Positions 40,623 to 50,175 of a DNA stretch of 55,711 bases are shown here, in pieces. The position numbers and the translations under genes are program-made. Source of the stretch: Chloroflexota bacterium (GTDB lineage Bacteria; Chloroflexota; Anaerolineae; B4-G1); the NCBI GenBank assembly GCA_024232355.1, contig JAAEPW010000421.1, forward strand, positions 1 through 55,711, in the 5' to 3' direction. The notes below the pieces were generated by a model. That model was not told the origin of the DNA. It ran no database searches and saw nothing but the letters and a program-made list of their open reading frames with translations. Every line of letters starts with the position of its first letter. Within the stretch, counting starts at the first letter, position 1.

Positions 40623-42783
40623 CCAGCCTGATTGCGTCGTTCAAGACGCGTTCCCCCTGGGCCGTGTAGACCGGCAGGCGCGCGCCATCGGCCAGCCGGT
40701 AAAGCCCGACGAGCAGATGAACGTTTGCAGGCAGGTCGTTGGGCAGCGGCACGACGTGTGTGTCGGCCAATACCTCGCCTGGGGACCAGAATTTAGTAGG
40801 ATAGTCGTTGTCCAGCGGCGGGCCATCACCTTGAGCACGTAGCGTGCCACTCTCATCCACCAAATGCACAAACACCATGAACGTTTCGTCTATCTCTGCC
40901 TGCGCGCGCCAATAGAGCGTGATCGACAACGGCTCGTCAGGCGATACACCGTAGCCGATCAACTCGATCCGTTCGTTCAGAGTGTATGCCAGTGGATGCG
41001 CGATCTTTTCCACAAGCACCGGTGCTCCCGTCATCCTCAACAGTGCGGGCGACGATGCCTCTCCCAAAACCGCGTCGCCGGCCATCACACGGACGATTAC
41101 GCGGCACATGGCTGGTTTTTGTTCGTTCGTGTGCATCCGGTACGTGTCACGGACAATGTCACCCGCGCGCCACAGATCGGGTGGATAGATGGCTCCGGCA
41201 GGCGTTTTGTCCAGTTGACCTACCAACCGCCCGCCGACAGTCCACAGCTGCACCACGGCACGCAGGTTGACCGGCGGCGTGGACAGTGCTTCCCAGTAGA
41301 GCGTCAGATTGACCGTCTCGTCTAGTTGGACCACGTCGGGAGCAACATCCATCCCCAATAAACGCACGTTGTCAAAGACCGCGTCGCCCAATGATACGTT
41401 TGGGGATATATCGTCGATCGAGTTCACCAGTGGCAGTGCGTATCTCGGTGCGATGGCCCAGAACGGGCTGGCAACGCTCAAGATGAGCAATCCCGTTCCT
41501 ACCACGCACAATGTCGTGCTCGTCCATCGTTGGGGTGTGATAGCTTCCAGTCCCAGCGCCACGAGCAGCGAAAATGCCGCGATGCCGGGGAACAGCAGGC
41601 GCCCTTCGTCCGAGGGAGTGGTCACCATATATTTGACGAGACTGGCAAAGAGCAGCAGGAACCACGTGCCCGCCAGCAACACCCCCTCTGTCTTGGCCCG
41701 CACGTCGCGCCGAATAATCATACGAACCCATCCACCCACAGCCAGCGTCACCAACAGGCCGAGCACCCAAAACACTAGTACGGGGAACAATCCATTGTAT
41801 GGCGACCAGTACGAAGTTGCCACGTGGCCGAACTGTCGCACGAGTTCAATCAACCCAATGGACTTGACCGGAAGATCCATCATCCACACGCCCCAGGCTA
41901 GCGGGTCACCGTAGAGCGCCCAATTGCGCGCATACCACCAGAACCCGACCAGCCCGGCCAGGCTCAATATCACCGTTCCCCGTACAAACAAGGCCCGTAC
42001 GTCTCGATCTCGCCACCACATCAACCCCAACGCCAAAGCCACCAACGGCAACAATGCCAATGCACTCATCTTGGTGAGCAACGCCAATCCCAGAACAATT
42101 CCCAAAGAAACCAGGGTTTTGCCGCTTTGGGCAAAGCTGAAGCGCCTTTGCTTACCCAAAACCCTAGTCTCTCTCTTTAGCCGCAAAACAAGCCACAGCG
42201 CAAACGTACACACACAAGCCGCGCTCACGTCGTTGTTTACCACGCTGCTGATGAAAATAAAGTGCGGGTTAAAGGCTGTGATCGTTGCTGCCGCCAACGC
42301 CAGTGCGGGTCGATCCGGCACGATCTCGCGGGCCACTAGATACGCTCCCACGACCGTCCCCGCCCCCCACAGCACACTCAACAGCCGAACCACATGCACG
42401 GCCAACACCGCCCCCTGATATGGGAACTTTTCGTGTGGGGTGTGGATGAATACGTTGGTCGCGTCGCTCTGAATGCCAGGGGTTACCGCCGGATGGGCAG
42501 CATTGAAACGCACAAAGTCGGGGAAATCAGAGGTGTCCATCGGCGCGACGAACGGCGCGGCGACGAGATAATATAAAGGCGGCTGCCCGGCCTCACGCAG
42601 CCACACGTTCTTACCCTCGGTGGGTTGTATGGGCAGCGTGCGCTGGGTTGCCAACACTCGCACGAACGAGAAATGCCAGATCTCGTCGGGAGCTTCAAAG
42701 AGGGGCACAACAACGCTATAGACCACGCCAAGGATGCAGAAAAGACCGACAATGACGATCAATCCATATCGTGTTCGGTCCAC
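40609..42783 (-). CDS. Membrane glycosyltransferase-like protein (GT39/DUF2142 type)
   Basis: 724 residues from a GTG at 42783, one base after the GT2 stop codon. The frame is open to 43047, but that part overlaps the coding sequence of the GT2 gene. A first helix (about 6-28) and the periplasmic loop FEAPDEIWHFSF carry the acidic DE expected of lipid-linked-sugar glycosyltransferases. About ten more helices extend to about 510, followed by a strand-rich periplasmic C-terminal domain (about 530-724). It probably transfers a sugar from a polyprenyl carrier outside the membrane. The GT2 upstream could make the carrier-linked sugar. Confidence 0.78.
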   Translation of the reverse strand: MDRTRYGLIVIVGLFCILGVVYSVVVPLFEAPDEIWHFSFVRVLATQRTLPIQPTEGKNVWLREAGQPPLYYLVAAPFVAPMDTSDFPDFVRFNAAHPAVTPGIQSDATNVFIHTPHEKFPYQGAVLAVHVVRLLSVLWGAGTVVGAYLVAREIVPDRPALALAAATITAFNPHFIFISSVVNNDVSAACVCTFALWLVLRLKRETRVLGKQRRFSFAQSGKTLVSLGIVLGLALLTKMSALALLPLVALALGLMWWRDRDVRALFVRGTVILSLAGLVGFWWYARNWALYGDPLAWGVWMMDLPVKSIGLIELVRQFGHVATSYWSPYNGLFPVLVFWVLGLLVTLAVGGWVRMIIRRDVRAKTEGVLLAGTWFLLLFASLVKYMVTTPSDEGRLLFPGIAAFSLLVALGLEAITPQRWTSTTLCVVGTGLLILSVASPFWAIAPRYALPLVNSIDDISPNVSLGDAVFDNVRLLGMDVAPDVVQLDETVNLTLYWEALSTPPVNLRAVVQLWTVGGRLVGQLDKTPAGAIYPPDLWRAGDIVRDTYRMHTNEQKPAMCRVIVRVMAGDAVLGEASSPALLRMTGAPVLVEKIAHPLAYTLNERIELIGYGVSPDEPLSITLYWRAQAEIDETFMVFVHLVDESGTLRAQGDGPPLDNDYPTKFWSPGEVLADTHVVPLPNDLPANVHLLVGLYRLADGARLPVYTAQGERVLNDAIRLDVYD

Positions 42784-42784
42784 C

Positions 42785-43576
42785 TCATCCCGCCTCACGG
42801 AACAATCCGGTCTGATGATACCGACTGATAATGTCACGTAACTGCTTGTTGAACAGGGGAATCTCTGCCAGCCCCCACTTGTGGGCGATGAACCTGACCA
42901 ACGTCCACAACGTCGCAAAGCCATAGACCACGCTGCGATAAAAGTTGACCGACGACGCTTCTTCAAAGTAGCGCGTCGGCACACCGATCTCGCTGATGCG
43001 GAACCCAAAGGCCACCGTCTGAGCGATGACCTCACTGTCAAAGACAAAATCGTCCGAGTTGAGCAAAAAGGGGATAGTCTCCAACACCTCGCGGCGATAG
43101 GCGCGGAATCCGGTGTGCGCTTCGGAAAGACGCAGACCCAGCACCAAGTTCTCGCACGTGGTCAAAAAGCGGTTGGCGATGATCTTGTAGAACGGCATCC
43201 CTCCCGCACGCACCTGACCGCCCAAAAAGCGCGACCCCAACATCATGTCCGCCTCGCCGCGCTGGATCGGCGCGATCAGTTCCGGCACGAGGGTAGAATC
43301 GTATTGGTAATCGGGATGCAGCATTACGACAATGTCCGCGCCATCCTTGAGCGCCTCCAGGTAGCAGGTCTTTTGATTGCCGCCATATCCCCTGTTCTGG
43401 ATGTGGACAACGGTCTTGAGACCCAACTGCTGCGCGATCTCGACCGTCTCGTCCTGGCTCACGTCGTCCACCAGGATGATACGATCTACCACATCCATCG
43501 GCAAATCGCGATAGGTACGTTCCAACGTTTGAGCCGCGTTGTACGCGGGCATAATTACGACAATGTGTTCTTTCAT
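42785..43576 (-). CDS. Family 2 glycosyltransferase (polyprenyl-phosphate sugar synthase type)
   Basis: 263 residues. GT-A signatures: [13 protein letters not shown] (about 6-18), [13 protein letters not shown] (about 33-45), MLHPDYQYD (about 86-94, nucleotide-metal site), GSRFLGGQ and FRAYRREVL. It resembles dolichyl- or undecaprenyl-phosphate mannosyl/glucosyl transferases without the C-terminal membrane helices, so it is probably a peripheral membrane enzyme. It starts the GT2, membrane glycosyltransferase, YihY operon, with a promoter at 43636-43663. No Shine-Dalgarno sequence is seen before its ATG. Confidence 0.9.
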   Translation of the reverse strand: MKEHIVVIMPAYNAAQTLERTYRDLPMDVVDRIILVDDVSQDETVEIAQQLGLKTVVHIQNRGYGGNQKTCYLEALKDGADIVVMLHPDYQYDSTLVPELIAPIQRGEADMMLGSRFLGGQVRAGGMPFYKIIANRFLTTCENLVLGLRLSEAHTGFRAYRREVLETIPFLLNSDDFVFDSEVIAQTVAFGFRISEIGVPTRYFEEASSVNFYRSVVYGFATLWTLVRFIAHKWGLAEIPLFNKQLRDIISRYHQTGLFREAG

Positions 43577-43635
43577 TAGTGCGAATTGTGAATTGCGAAT
43601 GCTACAGTCGAACCAAATTACGGATACCGAAGGGA

Positions 43636-43663
43636 ATTATACTACGTTGAGTTGAGGGGACAA
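43636..43663 (-). promoter_or_regulatory. Sigma-70-type promoter of the glycosyltransferase operon
   Basis: Reading leftwards: TTGTCC (43663-43658), a 16-base spacer, TATAAT (43641-43636), about 60 bases before the GT2 start codon. Confidence 0.55.
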
Positions 43664-43722
43664 GTCGAGATCAATTGGGGATTTTGGAACGGGTGAAAAT
43701 GATTGAGGGCAATGAATATGAT

Positions 43723-44571
43723 CTATCTCCAATGGATAAATGCTCCAATTACTATGAGCAAAGTTACCAAGAACCCCATGTTCCTCAGTCGCGTTAACCA
43801 ATGTGCCATTTTGGTTCCCTGTAGGCGAGGTAATTCGGCACTACCCATCAGTATGCCCTCAACCCCAACAACGCCAAAGACCAAAATTAGATAGAGATCA
43901 GTAGGGTCAGTGGCAAACAGTAAGGCAAGGAGTAGAAAAAATATACCACAGCATATCATAAACCAACAAGTGCTTGCTGTGAATCCGGACCCTGCGTCGG
44001 GATTTTGTTGTTGAATTGCCAATAAGGACTCGGCAATTCTTTGCAACTTGGTCATTTGCCCGGGTTCGCCATCTTGTGAATGATCTGGATGCGATTCACT
44101 TTGCGGCAACCACTTGAAGGCCAAAGAATACGACACAAAAAAGTTGACAAATGCAAAAACAGCCCGTAGAGTGTATTTGGCCCCAGCCTCCCATGCCGAG
44201 TTTTCAACGTATAAATTGGGAAAAAGCAATAAACTGAATTGAACTACCAGAGCACATGTCACACCCGTAATGGCCCACCTGATTGCTCCTTGCACACTAA
44301 AGTGACGATCACTAAATAGATAGATAAACTGTACAGTGAACACAAAACTAAATACTGCCAGAAATGCGACTCCTAAAAATAGAACTGCTCCAAAGAACAA
44401 GCCAAAGACATCAGATTGATCGGAATTGATTTTATTCGCTGTGTTGAATTCCAAGAGAGGTTCACCGGTCATAGCGCTACGAACAATGAGAAATGACACG
44501 TTAACTATCGCCACAGCCGATAGGAAAATGACTGCCATAATGATGGCGCTTTTTTTACTTTTTGCTAGCAT
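43723..44571 (-). CDS. Hypothetical membrane protein with about seven helices
   Basis: 282 residues with hydrophobic segments at about 9-30, 52-84, 90-115, 128-152, 204-224, 230-248 and 262-280. A polar loop between the fourth and fifth helices (about 155-198) contains SESHPDHSQDGEPGQMTKLQ. No conserved motif or family is recognised. It is AT-richer than surrounding genes. The following 241-base gap (44572-44812) holds only a short hairpin GAGCGG...CCGCTC (44731-44753). Confidence 0.55.
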   Translation of the reverse strand: MLAKSKKSAIIMAVIFLSAVAIVNVSFLIVRSAMTGEPLLEFNTANKINSDQSDVFGLFFGAVLFLGVAFLAVFSFVFTVQFIYLFSDRHFSVQGAIRWAITGVTCALVVQFSLLLFPNLYVENSAWEAGAKYTLRAVFAFVNFFVSYSLAFKWLPQSESHPDHSQDGEPGQMTKLQRIAESLLAIQQQNPDAGSGFTASTCWFMICCGIFFLLLALLFATDPTDLYLILVFGVVGVEGILMGSAELPRLQGTKMAHWLTRLRNMGFLVTLLIVIGAFIHWR

Positions 44572-44812
44572 GATATTTTCGTGTTTGGTTCGTGAATCAC
44601 TACGTAGAGCGTGGACAGCGTGTACCCTTCAATTGCCCACCGCTGAGAGCGTTTTAGCAGTTTGATAATGGCGCATTTCGTTCACCAGGGGGAGTAGAGC
44701 ATTCCCAAATGCGGTGCATTCAGAAATGCAGAGCGGCTTTTGCAAACCCGCTCGCACAAGGTGTGCTTGCTCCTATATCATCCAAGTACGATTAATGGTT
44801 TCCTATTTCGTA

Positions 44813-45808
44813 TCAATCAGATGAGCAAAGGCTGAGTATCCAGATCGTATGTTCTTCACTTTTCTTTTCTCGGGCAGAAAAACCTAGTTGTTTGGAATCA
44901 GGTGACCAAGTAAGAGCCTGTGCTTCGCTCAGGTTCCAATCTTCACTATTGACAATTCGGGATATCTGGGCTTGACTTTTATCATAGAGTACAATTGACC
45001 AGGTGTAACTGTCTGGGGTCATTTGTGCTTCAATCCAAGCAATTTTCAACTGATCTGGAGAGGGCACTGGTCTGCAAGGAAACTCACTATTGCACATCAT
45101 TTGGACACTTTGATTGTCTATTGACATAGTTGTCCACTGACTAGCCTGCCAGTCTATTTCGGAAATCATACCGTTGCTCCATTGCCAATCTAGAGGTATA
45201 CCCAGAATGACCGTCTCGTCAAATGTCCAATGGGGAAGACCAGTAGATGTTTTTCCTATTGTAGGATTTACTAGGGGATGCCATACCTGAGAAGAAATGT
45301 CAAATATCCAGATACCATCGCGCCACGCTAGGATCCAATTGCTATTTGACCAGTCAATCAATTCTGCTTTCTCATCCGTAATAGTTGTTACAGTACCATT
45401 TTGCCAATCCAACTGAGTCATTACATCTTCTGCTTCCCAAGCATTGATTGGATGCTCTAAAGTGAATCCTATTGTTCTATCGTCCGGTGACCAGGCAATA
45501 AAGCGACTCCTTAGAATGTTTGATTCTGACGGTCCTGCTGTGTACACTTTGATTGTTTCACTCCAATCATCACCAACTGATACGATCCAGATGCTGTAAC
45601 CGTGAATATAGGCCAAGTGTTTTCCATTATGTGACCAAGCTATATTACCTATACCGGGATTAGCATTCAGCCCAGTACTTTCTAATTGGATTTTACATAA
45701 CGATTCAGTTGAACCTCTTGGTAAACATCCCCCTAACATAGCTGTGAGGGATAAAGCACATAGAGTTAGAAGCGATGCTTTTGACAAAAGGATTTTTCTG
45801 ATTCCCAT
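44813..45808 (-). CDS. TolB-like beta-propeller lipoprotein
   Basis: 331 residues from the ATG at 45808, since the codon before it is TTG. The signal peptide ends in lipobox LGGC (Cys28). The mature part has repeated W-S-x-D/N-x-K/R motifs: IAWSHNGKHLAYI, IAWSPDDRTIGFT and LTWSPDSKQLGFS. These are typical of WD40-like PD40 repeats, indicating a beta-propeller that binds peptides, ligands or partner proteins on the outer face. The stop of the SPFH gene is 3 bases upstream, so the two are coupled. AT-rich compared with the SPFH gene, hinting at a different origin. Confidence 0.65.
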   Translation of the reverse strand: MGIRKILLSKASLLTLCALSLTAMLGGCLPRGSTESLCKIQLESTGLNANPGIGNIAWSHNGKHLAYIHGYSIWIVSVGDDWSETIKVYTAGPSESNILRSRFIAWSPDDRTIGFTLEHPINAWEAEDVMTQLDWQNGTVTTITDEKAELIDWSNSNWILAWRDGIWIFDISSQVWHPLVNPTIGKTSTGLPHWTFDETVILGIPLDWQWSNGMISEIDWQASQWTTMSIDNQSVQMMCNSEFPCRPVPSPDQLKIAWIEAQMTPDSYTWSIVLYDKSQAQISRIVNSEDWNLSEAQALTWSPDSKQLGFSAREKKSEEHTIWILSLCSSD

Positions 45809-45811
45809 CAA

Positions 45812-47245
45812 TCATTCCACTGCATCTTGCGGCTCCTCAGATGGTTTGACCATATCCTTGGCCAGACTCAACGCACCAGCCACAAAGCTCAGCAACGGAG
45901 AGAGCGTTCCTTCCTGACCATCGGAAGAGATGATGGTGGTGCGCAGTTCCTGAGGCTCCGGTAGGTGTTCGGCGATCTCGGGCAGCCGGGCGACGAGCTG
46001 GGATTGGATGTGTTGTTCAGATAGATCGTTTTCGATTCTCCGTCGCGTTTTCTGGTGCGCCAACTCGCGGTCGGTCTGTGCGGCGTTGGCCACGTTGTAG
46101 AGTTCTTGCACCTCCAGCTCGGCGGTGGCTCTGGTGTGCGCTTCTTGTGCCTGCACAGCGTCCAATTCCATCTGCGCCTGCACCTTGTCGATTTCGCCCA
46201 CGATGCGACGTTTCTCCAATTCCAGTTCTTGAAGGGCCAGTTCCAGCGTGGCCTCGCTGCGGACCTTGGCGGTGGCGTTCTGCTCTGCGATGGATTGGCG
46301 CTCGGCCTCCTGCTCGACCGTGTGGCGGCGCACTTTTTCCGCCTGCATCAAGTTGTACTGGGCGCGCTCGTTCTCGGCCTGCAGCTGTTCGAGTTCGCCT
46401 TTGGCTTCCAGTTCTGCCGTTTCACGCGTGGTTCGATTTTCCAGCTCTCGGGTGGCGATCTCCTGCTGGTTCTCCAGTTCTGCCAGACGGGCCAATTTCT
46501 CCCGTTCTGCCCTGAACGGGATTTGTAGATTCTGCCAAAGCCGGGTCGAACTGACAGTGGCTTCTTTGATCTGGATGGTGACGATCTTGAGGCCCAATCC
46601 ACCATCGTCTCCCTCGCGGCTGCCCTCGGCCACCACGCGCAAACGGTGCGTCAATTCCTCGATGATCGGTTGTTTGTCGCTCAATACCTCGTCGATGCTC
46701 ATCGTGGCAACTTTGTCCTTGATCGCCGCCTCGGCCTGCTCGCGCAGTTGCATGTTGACGATTCCCATTGGGTCATTAGAGTTGGAGAAATCGAGTTTCC
46801 GGTAGGCAATCTCGATGTCGTTGATGATCCATTGTACGTAGGCCTGCACCAGAATTCCCTGCCGCTCGATGCAGATGCAGTTGGCGTTGATAAAAAGCGT
46901 CTGCACGGCTGCCGGGATGATGAGAAATGCGTCAGTGTTGGGATTGTAGCGGAACGAGATACCCATCCCCATGTGGACCGGCCGCTCGTGCCCGCGCCGG
47001 GTGTGGATGACGTAGACGTTGGGCGGGACGACGACGGTGCGCCACACCCCAAATCCCGTGATCCGGTAATCAACAGTCCGGTCTAGAGCGTCATCATCTT
47101 CACCCGCAGAAGGCAGTGGTGCTCCCGGCATAACGGGGGCTCCGCTACTCTTGATGGATGCCTGGCGTTTCAGTTTACGATCTACTTGTTCCTGTTTTTG
47201 TAGGACCTGTTCCAAATAAACGTTTTCGACACTTTGCTCGTCCAT
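45812..47245 (-). CDS. SPFH/band-7 family protein with long coiled coil
   Basis: 477 residues from the ATG at 47245, supported by GGAGGT 7 bases upstream. The SPFH domain (about 60-225) includes VVVPPNVYVIHTRRG and AYVQWIIND. A charged coiled coil (about 225-405), rich in E, A, Q and R, resembles flotillin-like or stomatin-like tails. No membrane helix is obvious, so it may attach peripherally. Such proteins form large membrane rings or scaffolds. Co-expression with a TolB-like lipoprotein suggests an envelope role; this is inference. Confidence 0.8.
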   Translation of the reverse strand: MDEQSVENVYLEQVLQKQEQVDRKLKRQASIKSSGAPVMPGAPLPSAGEDDDALDRTVDYRITGFGVWRTVVVPPNVYVIHTRRGHERPVHMGMGISFRYNPNTDAFLIIPAAVQTLFINANCICIERQGILVQAYVQWIINDIEIAYRKLDFSNSNDPMGIVNMQLREQAEAAIKDKVATMSIDEVLSDKQPIIEELTHRLRVVAEGSREGDDGGLGLKIVTIQIKEATVSSTRLWQNLQIPFRAEREKLARLAELENQQEIATRELENRTTRETAELEAKGELEQLQAENERAQYNLMQAEKVRRHTVEQEAERQSIAEQNATAKVRSEATLELALQELELEKRRIVGEIDKVQAQMELDAVQAQEAHTRATAELEVQELYNVANAAQTDRELAHQKTRRRIENDLSEQHIQSQLVARLPEIAEHLPEPQELRTTIISSDGQEGTLSPLLSFVAGALSLAKDMVKPSEEPQDAVE

Positions 47246-47302
47246 CGTATACCTCCACAAATCTCAGTCCGCAGGGCGTTGAACCGCCGCAGAGTGCTCA
47301 TC

Positions 47303-48808
47303 TCATAACTGATACAGCTCGCCGTACTTGGTCCGGAGATACTGGATATACGGCGCAATACTCAACGGGCCGCCGGTGACACGTTCGATCAGTTCCGAAG
47401 CCGTGTACTTGCGCCCGTGCCGGTAGATGTTCTCCACAAGCCAGCCATGCAACACGCCGAACGATCCCGCTTCGATCTCGCCGATGATCTCTGGATGAGC
47501 CTGGAGTACGGTCTCGAAAAACGCCGCGCCCATAATGTTGCCCAGCGTATAACCCTGGAACGCGCCGCCGATGATGCCTCCGTACCAATGAATGTCTTGC
47601 AACACGCCATCCCGGTCGTCTGGCGGGACCAATCCCAGATCGGCTTGGAAGCGTTCGTTCCATGCCTCTGGCAGATCGCGCACGGCCAACTTGCCTTCGA
47701 GTAATTGTAGCTCCAGGTCAAAGCGGAGCAAGACGTGCAGATTGTAGGTCACCTCGTCGGCATCAGTGCGGATCAGCGAGCGCTCGACCTTGTTGATGGC
47801 GCGATAGAACGTGTCCAACGACACGTCTCCCAGTTGGTCAGGAAAGATCGCCTGCAGCTTGGGATAAAAGAATCGCCAAAAGCCCCGGCTGCGCCCGACG
47901 ACGTTTTCCCACAGGCGCGATTGGCTCTCGTGCACGCCCGCCGACGTCCCGTTGGCCAACGGCGTGCCCTCAAAGTCGGTGTTGATTTCTTGCTCGTACA
48001 TCGCGTGACCGGCTTCGTGCAGCGTGCTGAATAGGGCATCGCTTAGGTTGTTGTCTCGAACGCGCGTGGTGATGCGCACGTCACCGATCGAGAACTCGGT
48101 GCTGAACGGGTGCGGAGCCTCGTCCAGTCGCCCGCGTTTCAGATCATACCCAAAACATTCGGCGGCTTGTATCCCAAACGCCAACTGCTTTTCTCTGGGG
48201 AAAGGCTGGAGCAGGCATGCGTCGTTTGCAGAGGGCTGAGCGGTGATGGCCCGCACAATGGGCACCAGTTGCTCGCGCAGTTCAGCAAAGACGGCGCGTA
48301 CGGTCGAGACCTTCATACCGTAATCAGCAAAGTCGATCAGGGGATCGGCAATGTGCTCGTAACCGGGAAAAAATTCGGCCATTTGTCGGCTCAGGTCGAG
48401 GGTCTTTTCCAGATAAGGCTCTACTTTGGCGAAATCGTTCGCCGGGCGGGCCTCGGTCCAAGCCTGGAAGGACGCGGACCGGTGTTCGGAGAATTTTACT
48501 ACAAATGCAGGCGGTACCTTGACCGCGCGCTCATAGTCGCGCCGGGCGACGCGGATGAGGCTAGCCTCGTTCGAGTCGTAGGGCAAGCTTTCCTCATAGG
48601 ATTGTAGGTCGTCCAGCAGCTTGCCGAGGGCTGGGTCGGTGGACTTCTCGTGGGCCAATCGTCGCAACGTAGCCACTTGTCGTCCACGAGCTGGTGCGCC
48701 CCCCGGCGGCATGTAGGTGCTTTGATCCCAGCCCAGCACCCCAGCGGCGGATTCCAGGTCATTGATCTCGATAAGGTGGACTTTTAGTTCTTTGAATTTG
48801 GTTTCCAT
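47303..48808 (-). CDS. M32-family metallocarboxypeptidase
   Basis: 501 residues from the ATG at 48808, the usual length of thermostable carboxypeptidase 1 (M32). The N-terminal extension open to 48943 is not supported. Zinc site HEAGH has His264, Glu265 and His268 (LHEAGHAMYEQ); WDQSTYMPPGGAPARGRQ, ESQSRLWENVVGRS and VTYNLHVLLRF are family hallmarks. It removes C-terminal residues with broad specificity, in the cytoplasm. The start is 43 bases after the end of the aminotransferase gene. Confidence 0.92.
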   Translation of the reverse strand: METKFKELKVHLIEINDLESAAGVLGWDQSTYMPPGGAPARGRQVATLRRLAHEKSTDPALGKLLDDLQSYEESLPYDSNEASLIRVARRDYERAVKVPPAFVVKFSEHRSASFQAWTEARPANDFAKVEPYLEKTLDLSRQMAEFFPGYEHIADPLIDFADYGMKVSTVRAVFAELREQLVPIVRAITAQPSANDACLLQPFPREKQLAFGIQAAECFGYDLKRGRLDEAPHPFSTEFSIGDVRITTRVRDNNLSDALFSTLHEAGHAMYEQEINTDFEGTPLANGTSAGVHESQSRLWENVVGRSRGFWRFFYPKLQAIFPDQLGDVSLDTFYRAINKVERSLIRTDADEVTYNLHVLLRFDLELQLLEGKLAVRDLPEAWNERFQADLGLVPPDDRDGVLQDIHWYGGIIGGAFQGYTLGNIMGAAFFETVLQAHPEIIGEIEAGSFGVLHGWLVENIYRHGRKYTASELIERVTGGPLSIAPYIQYLRTKYGELYQL

Positions 48809-48851
48809 ACGGTATTTTCTCCCATGTTTGGTTGATGTGAATTTCCTGCCT

Positions 48852-50126
48852 TTAGCGCGGCATATCGGCCAGGACGCCCAGCAGGGTATCGATTTCCTCG
48901 GCGGTGTTGTAGTGGGCCAACCCAACGCGCACCAGACCACCATGCGCCTCCACCCTCAGCCGTTCTGTGACAGGCAGAGCGAAAAAGTTACCGTCCCATA
49001 CAAATATGTTGGCCGTACCCAGTCGTTGGGCAATCTCTCGTGGCGTGAGGCCCTCCATCGTGAAGGAGACGGTGGGTGCACGCCGGTCAAATTGGGATGG
49101 ATCGGTGATGCCATAGATGCGCAGGCCGTCTATACTTTGCAGCCCACTCACTAACCGGTGGCACTCTTTTTGCTCATAGACGCGGATCGCGGTCAGCCCA
49201 GCTTTCAGATTGCGCCGCCGACCGTCAAAATCAGGAAATTGCTCCGCAAACTCGCCGCCAAAGCGCCGCCCCACCGACGCCAAATAGTCCACGGCAGCCG
49301 TCGCCCCGGCCAGCGCCTCAAAGTTCGGCGTACCAGTTTGGAACTTGTCGGGCGGGTTGTTGATGGCAGGGCGCACTTTGTAGGCGGGCAAGGCATCCAG
49401 CAACTCGTACCGCCCGTACAGCGCACCGAGGTGCGGGCCAAAGAATTTGTAGGATGAGCAAACCAAAAAATCGCAATCTATGGCCTGCACGTCGATGGGG
49501 CCATGGGGCCCATAGTGAACGGCGTCCACATAGAGCCAGGCGCCAACGGCGTGGGCCAGTTCAGCGATGTGGGCCACGTCGTTGATCGTGCCGGTGGCAT
49601 TGCAAGCGTAACCGACGGCCACCAGCTTGGTCCGCTCGTTGATGAGGGCTTCCAGGCCTGCCATATCGAGGGTGCAGTCGGCTGGGTCGAAATCCGCGTG
49701 ACGGACGACGACGCCCCGCTCTTCCAACGCCATCCAGGGCGCGACGTTGGCATCATGGCTCAAGCGACTGACGACGATCTCGTCGCCGGGGGCCAGCGTC
49801 CGCCCGATGGCACGGCTAATGCTAAAGGTGAGAGTGGTCATATTCTGGCCAAAGACGATCTCTTCGGGGTGGGGCGCGTTGACGAAATCAGCCAGGGCAC
49901 GGCGGGCCTCGGTCACCGTCTCGTCGGTGCGGCGGCTAAAGAGAAAAGCGCCGTGGGCGTTGCTGTTGGCCTCGGTGAGGTAGCGGCTCATCGCCTCGAT
50001 GACAGAGCCATGCACCTGCGTTCCACCGGGGCCGTCCAAAAAAATGATGGGTTGACCGTTCTCGGTCTGTTGCAGCGCCGGGAATTCGGCGCGCAGTGAG
50101 GAAATGGTAGTTTGATCTAATGCCAC
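48852..50126 (-). CDS. Class V aminotransferase, cysteine-desulfurase-like
   Basis: 424 residues. PLP-binding Lys227 lies in CSSYKFFGPHLGALYGR; FLDGPGGTQVHGSVIEAMSRYL and AVGYACNATGTINDV are typical of the cysteine-desulfurase-like subgroup represented by VC1184 (TIGR01976 type). Unlike true SufS/IscS proteins it lacks a recognisable conserved active-site Cys loop near the C-terminus, so the reaction may be another PLP-dependent beta elimination or transamination. It is the second gene in the stretch after the kinase at 50176. Confidence 0.85.
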   Translation of the reverse strand: MALDQTTISSLRAEFPALQQTENGQPIIFLDGPGGTQVHGSVIEAMSRYLTEANSNAHGAFLFSRRTDETVTEARRALADFVNAPHPEEIVFGQNMTTLTFSISRAIGRTLAPGDEIVVSRLSHDANVAPWMALEERGVVVRHADFDPADCTLDMAGLEALINERTKLVAVGYACNATGTINDVAHIAELAHAVGAWLYVDAVHYGPHGPIDVQAIDCDFLVCSSYKFFGPHLGALYGRYELLDALPAYKVRPAINNPPDKFQTGTPNFEALAGATAAVDYLASVGRRFGGEFAEQFPDFDGRRRNLKAGLTAIRVYEQKECHRLVSGLQSIDGLRIYGITDPSQFDRRAPTVSFTMEGLTPREIAQRLGTANIFVWDGNFFALPVTERLRVEAHGGLVRVGLAHYNTAEEIDTLLGVLADMPR

Positions 50127-50175
50127 TGTTGACTCCTTGAAGAATTTTTTGGGGGCCGAGTAGGCGTTGAAGAAA

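Noticed and set aside
42784..43047. N-terminal extension of the membrane glycosyltransferase
   Set aside because: The Arg/Ser-rich extension overlaps the GT2 gene; the GTG at 42783 directly after its stop codon starts a typical first helix.
48809..48943. N-terminal extension of the M32 carboxypeptidase
   Set aside because: M32 proteins start with a sequence like METKFKELK; the extension overlaps the aminotransferase end and has no homology.
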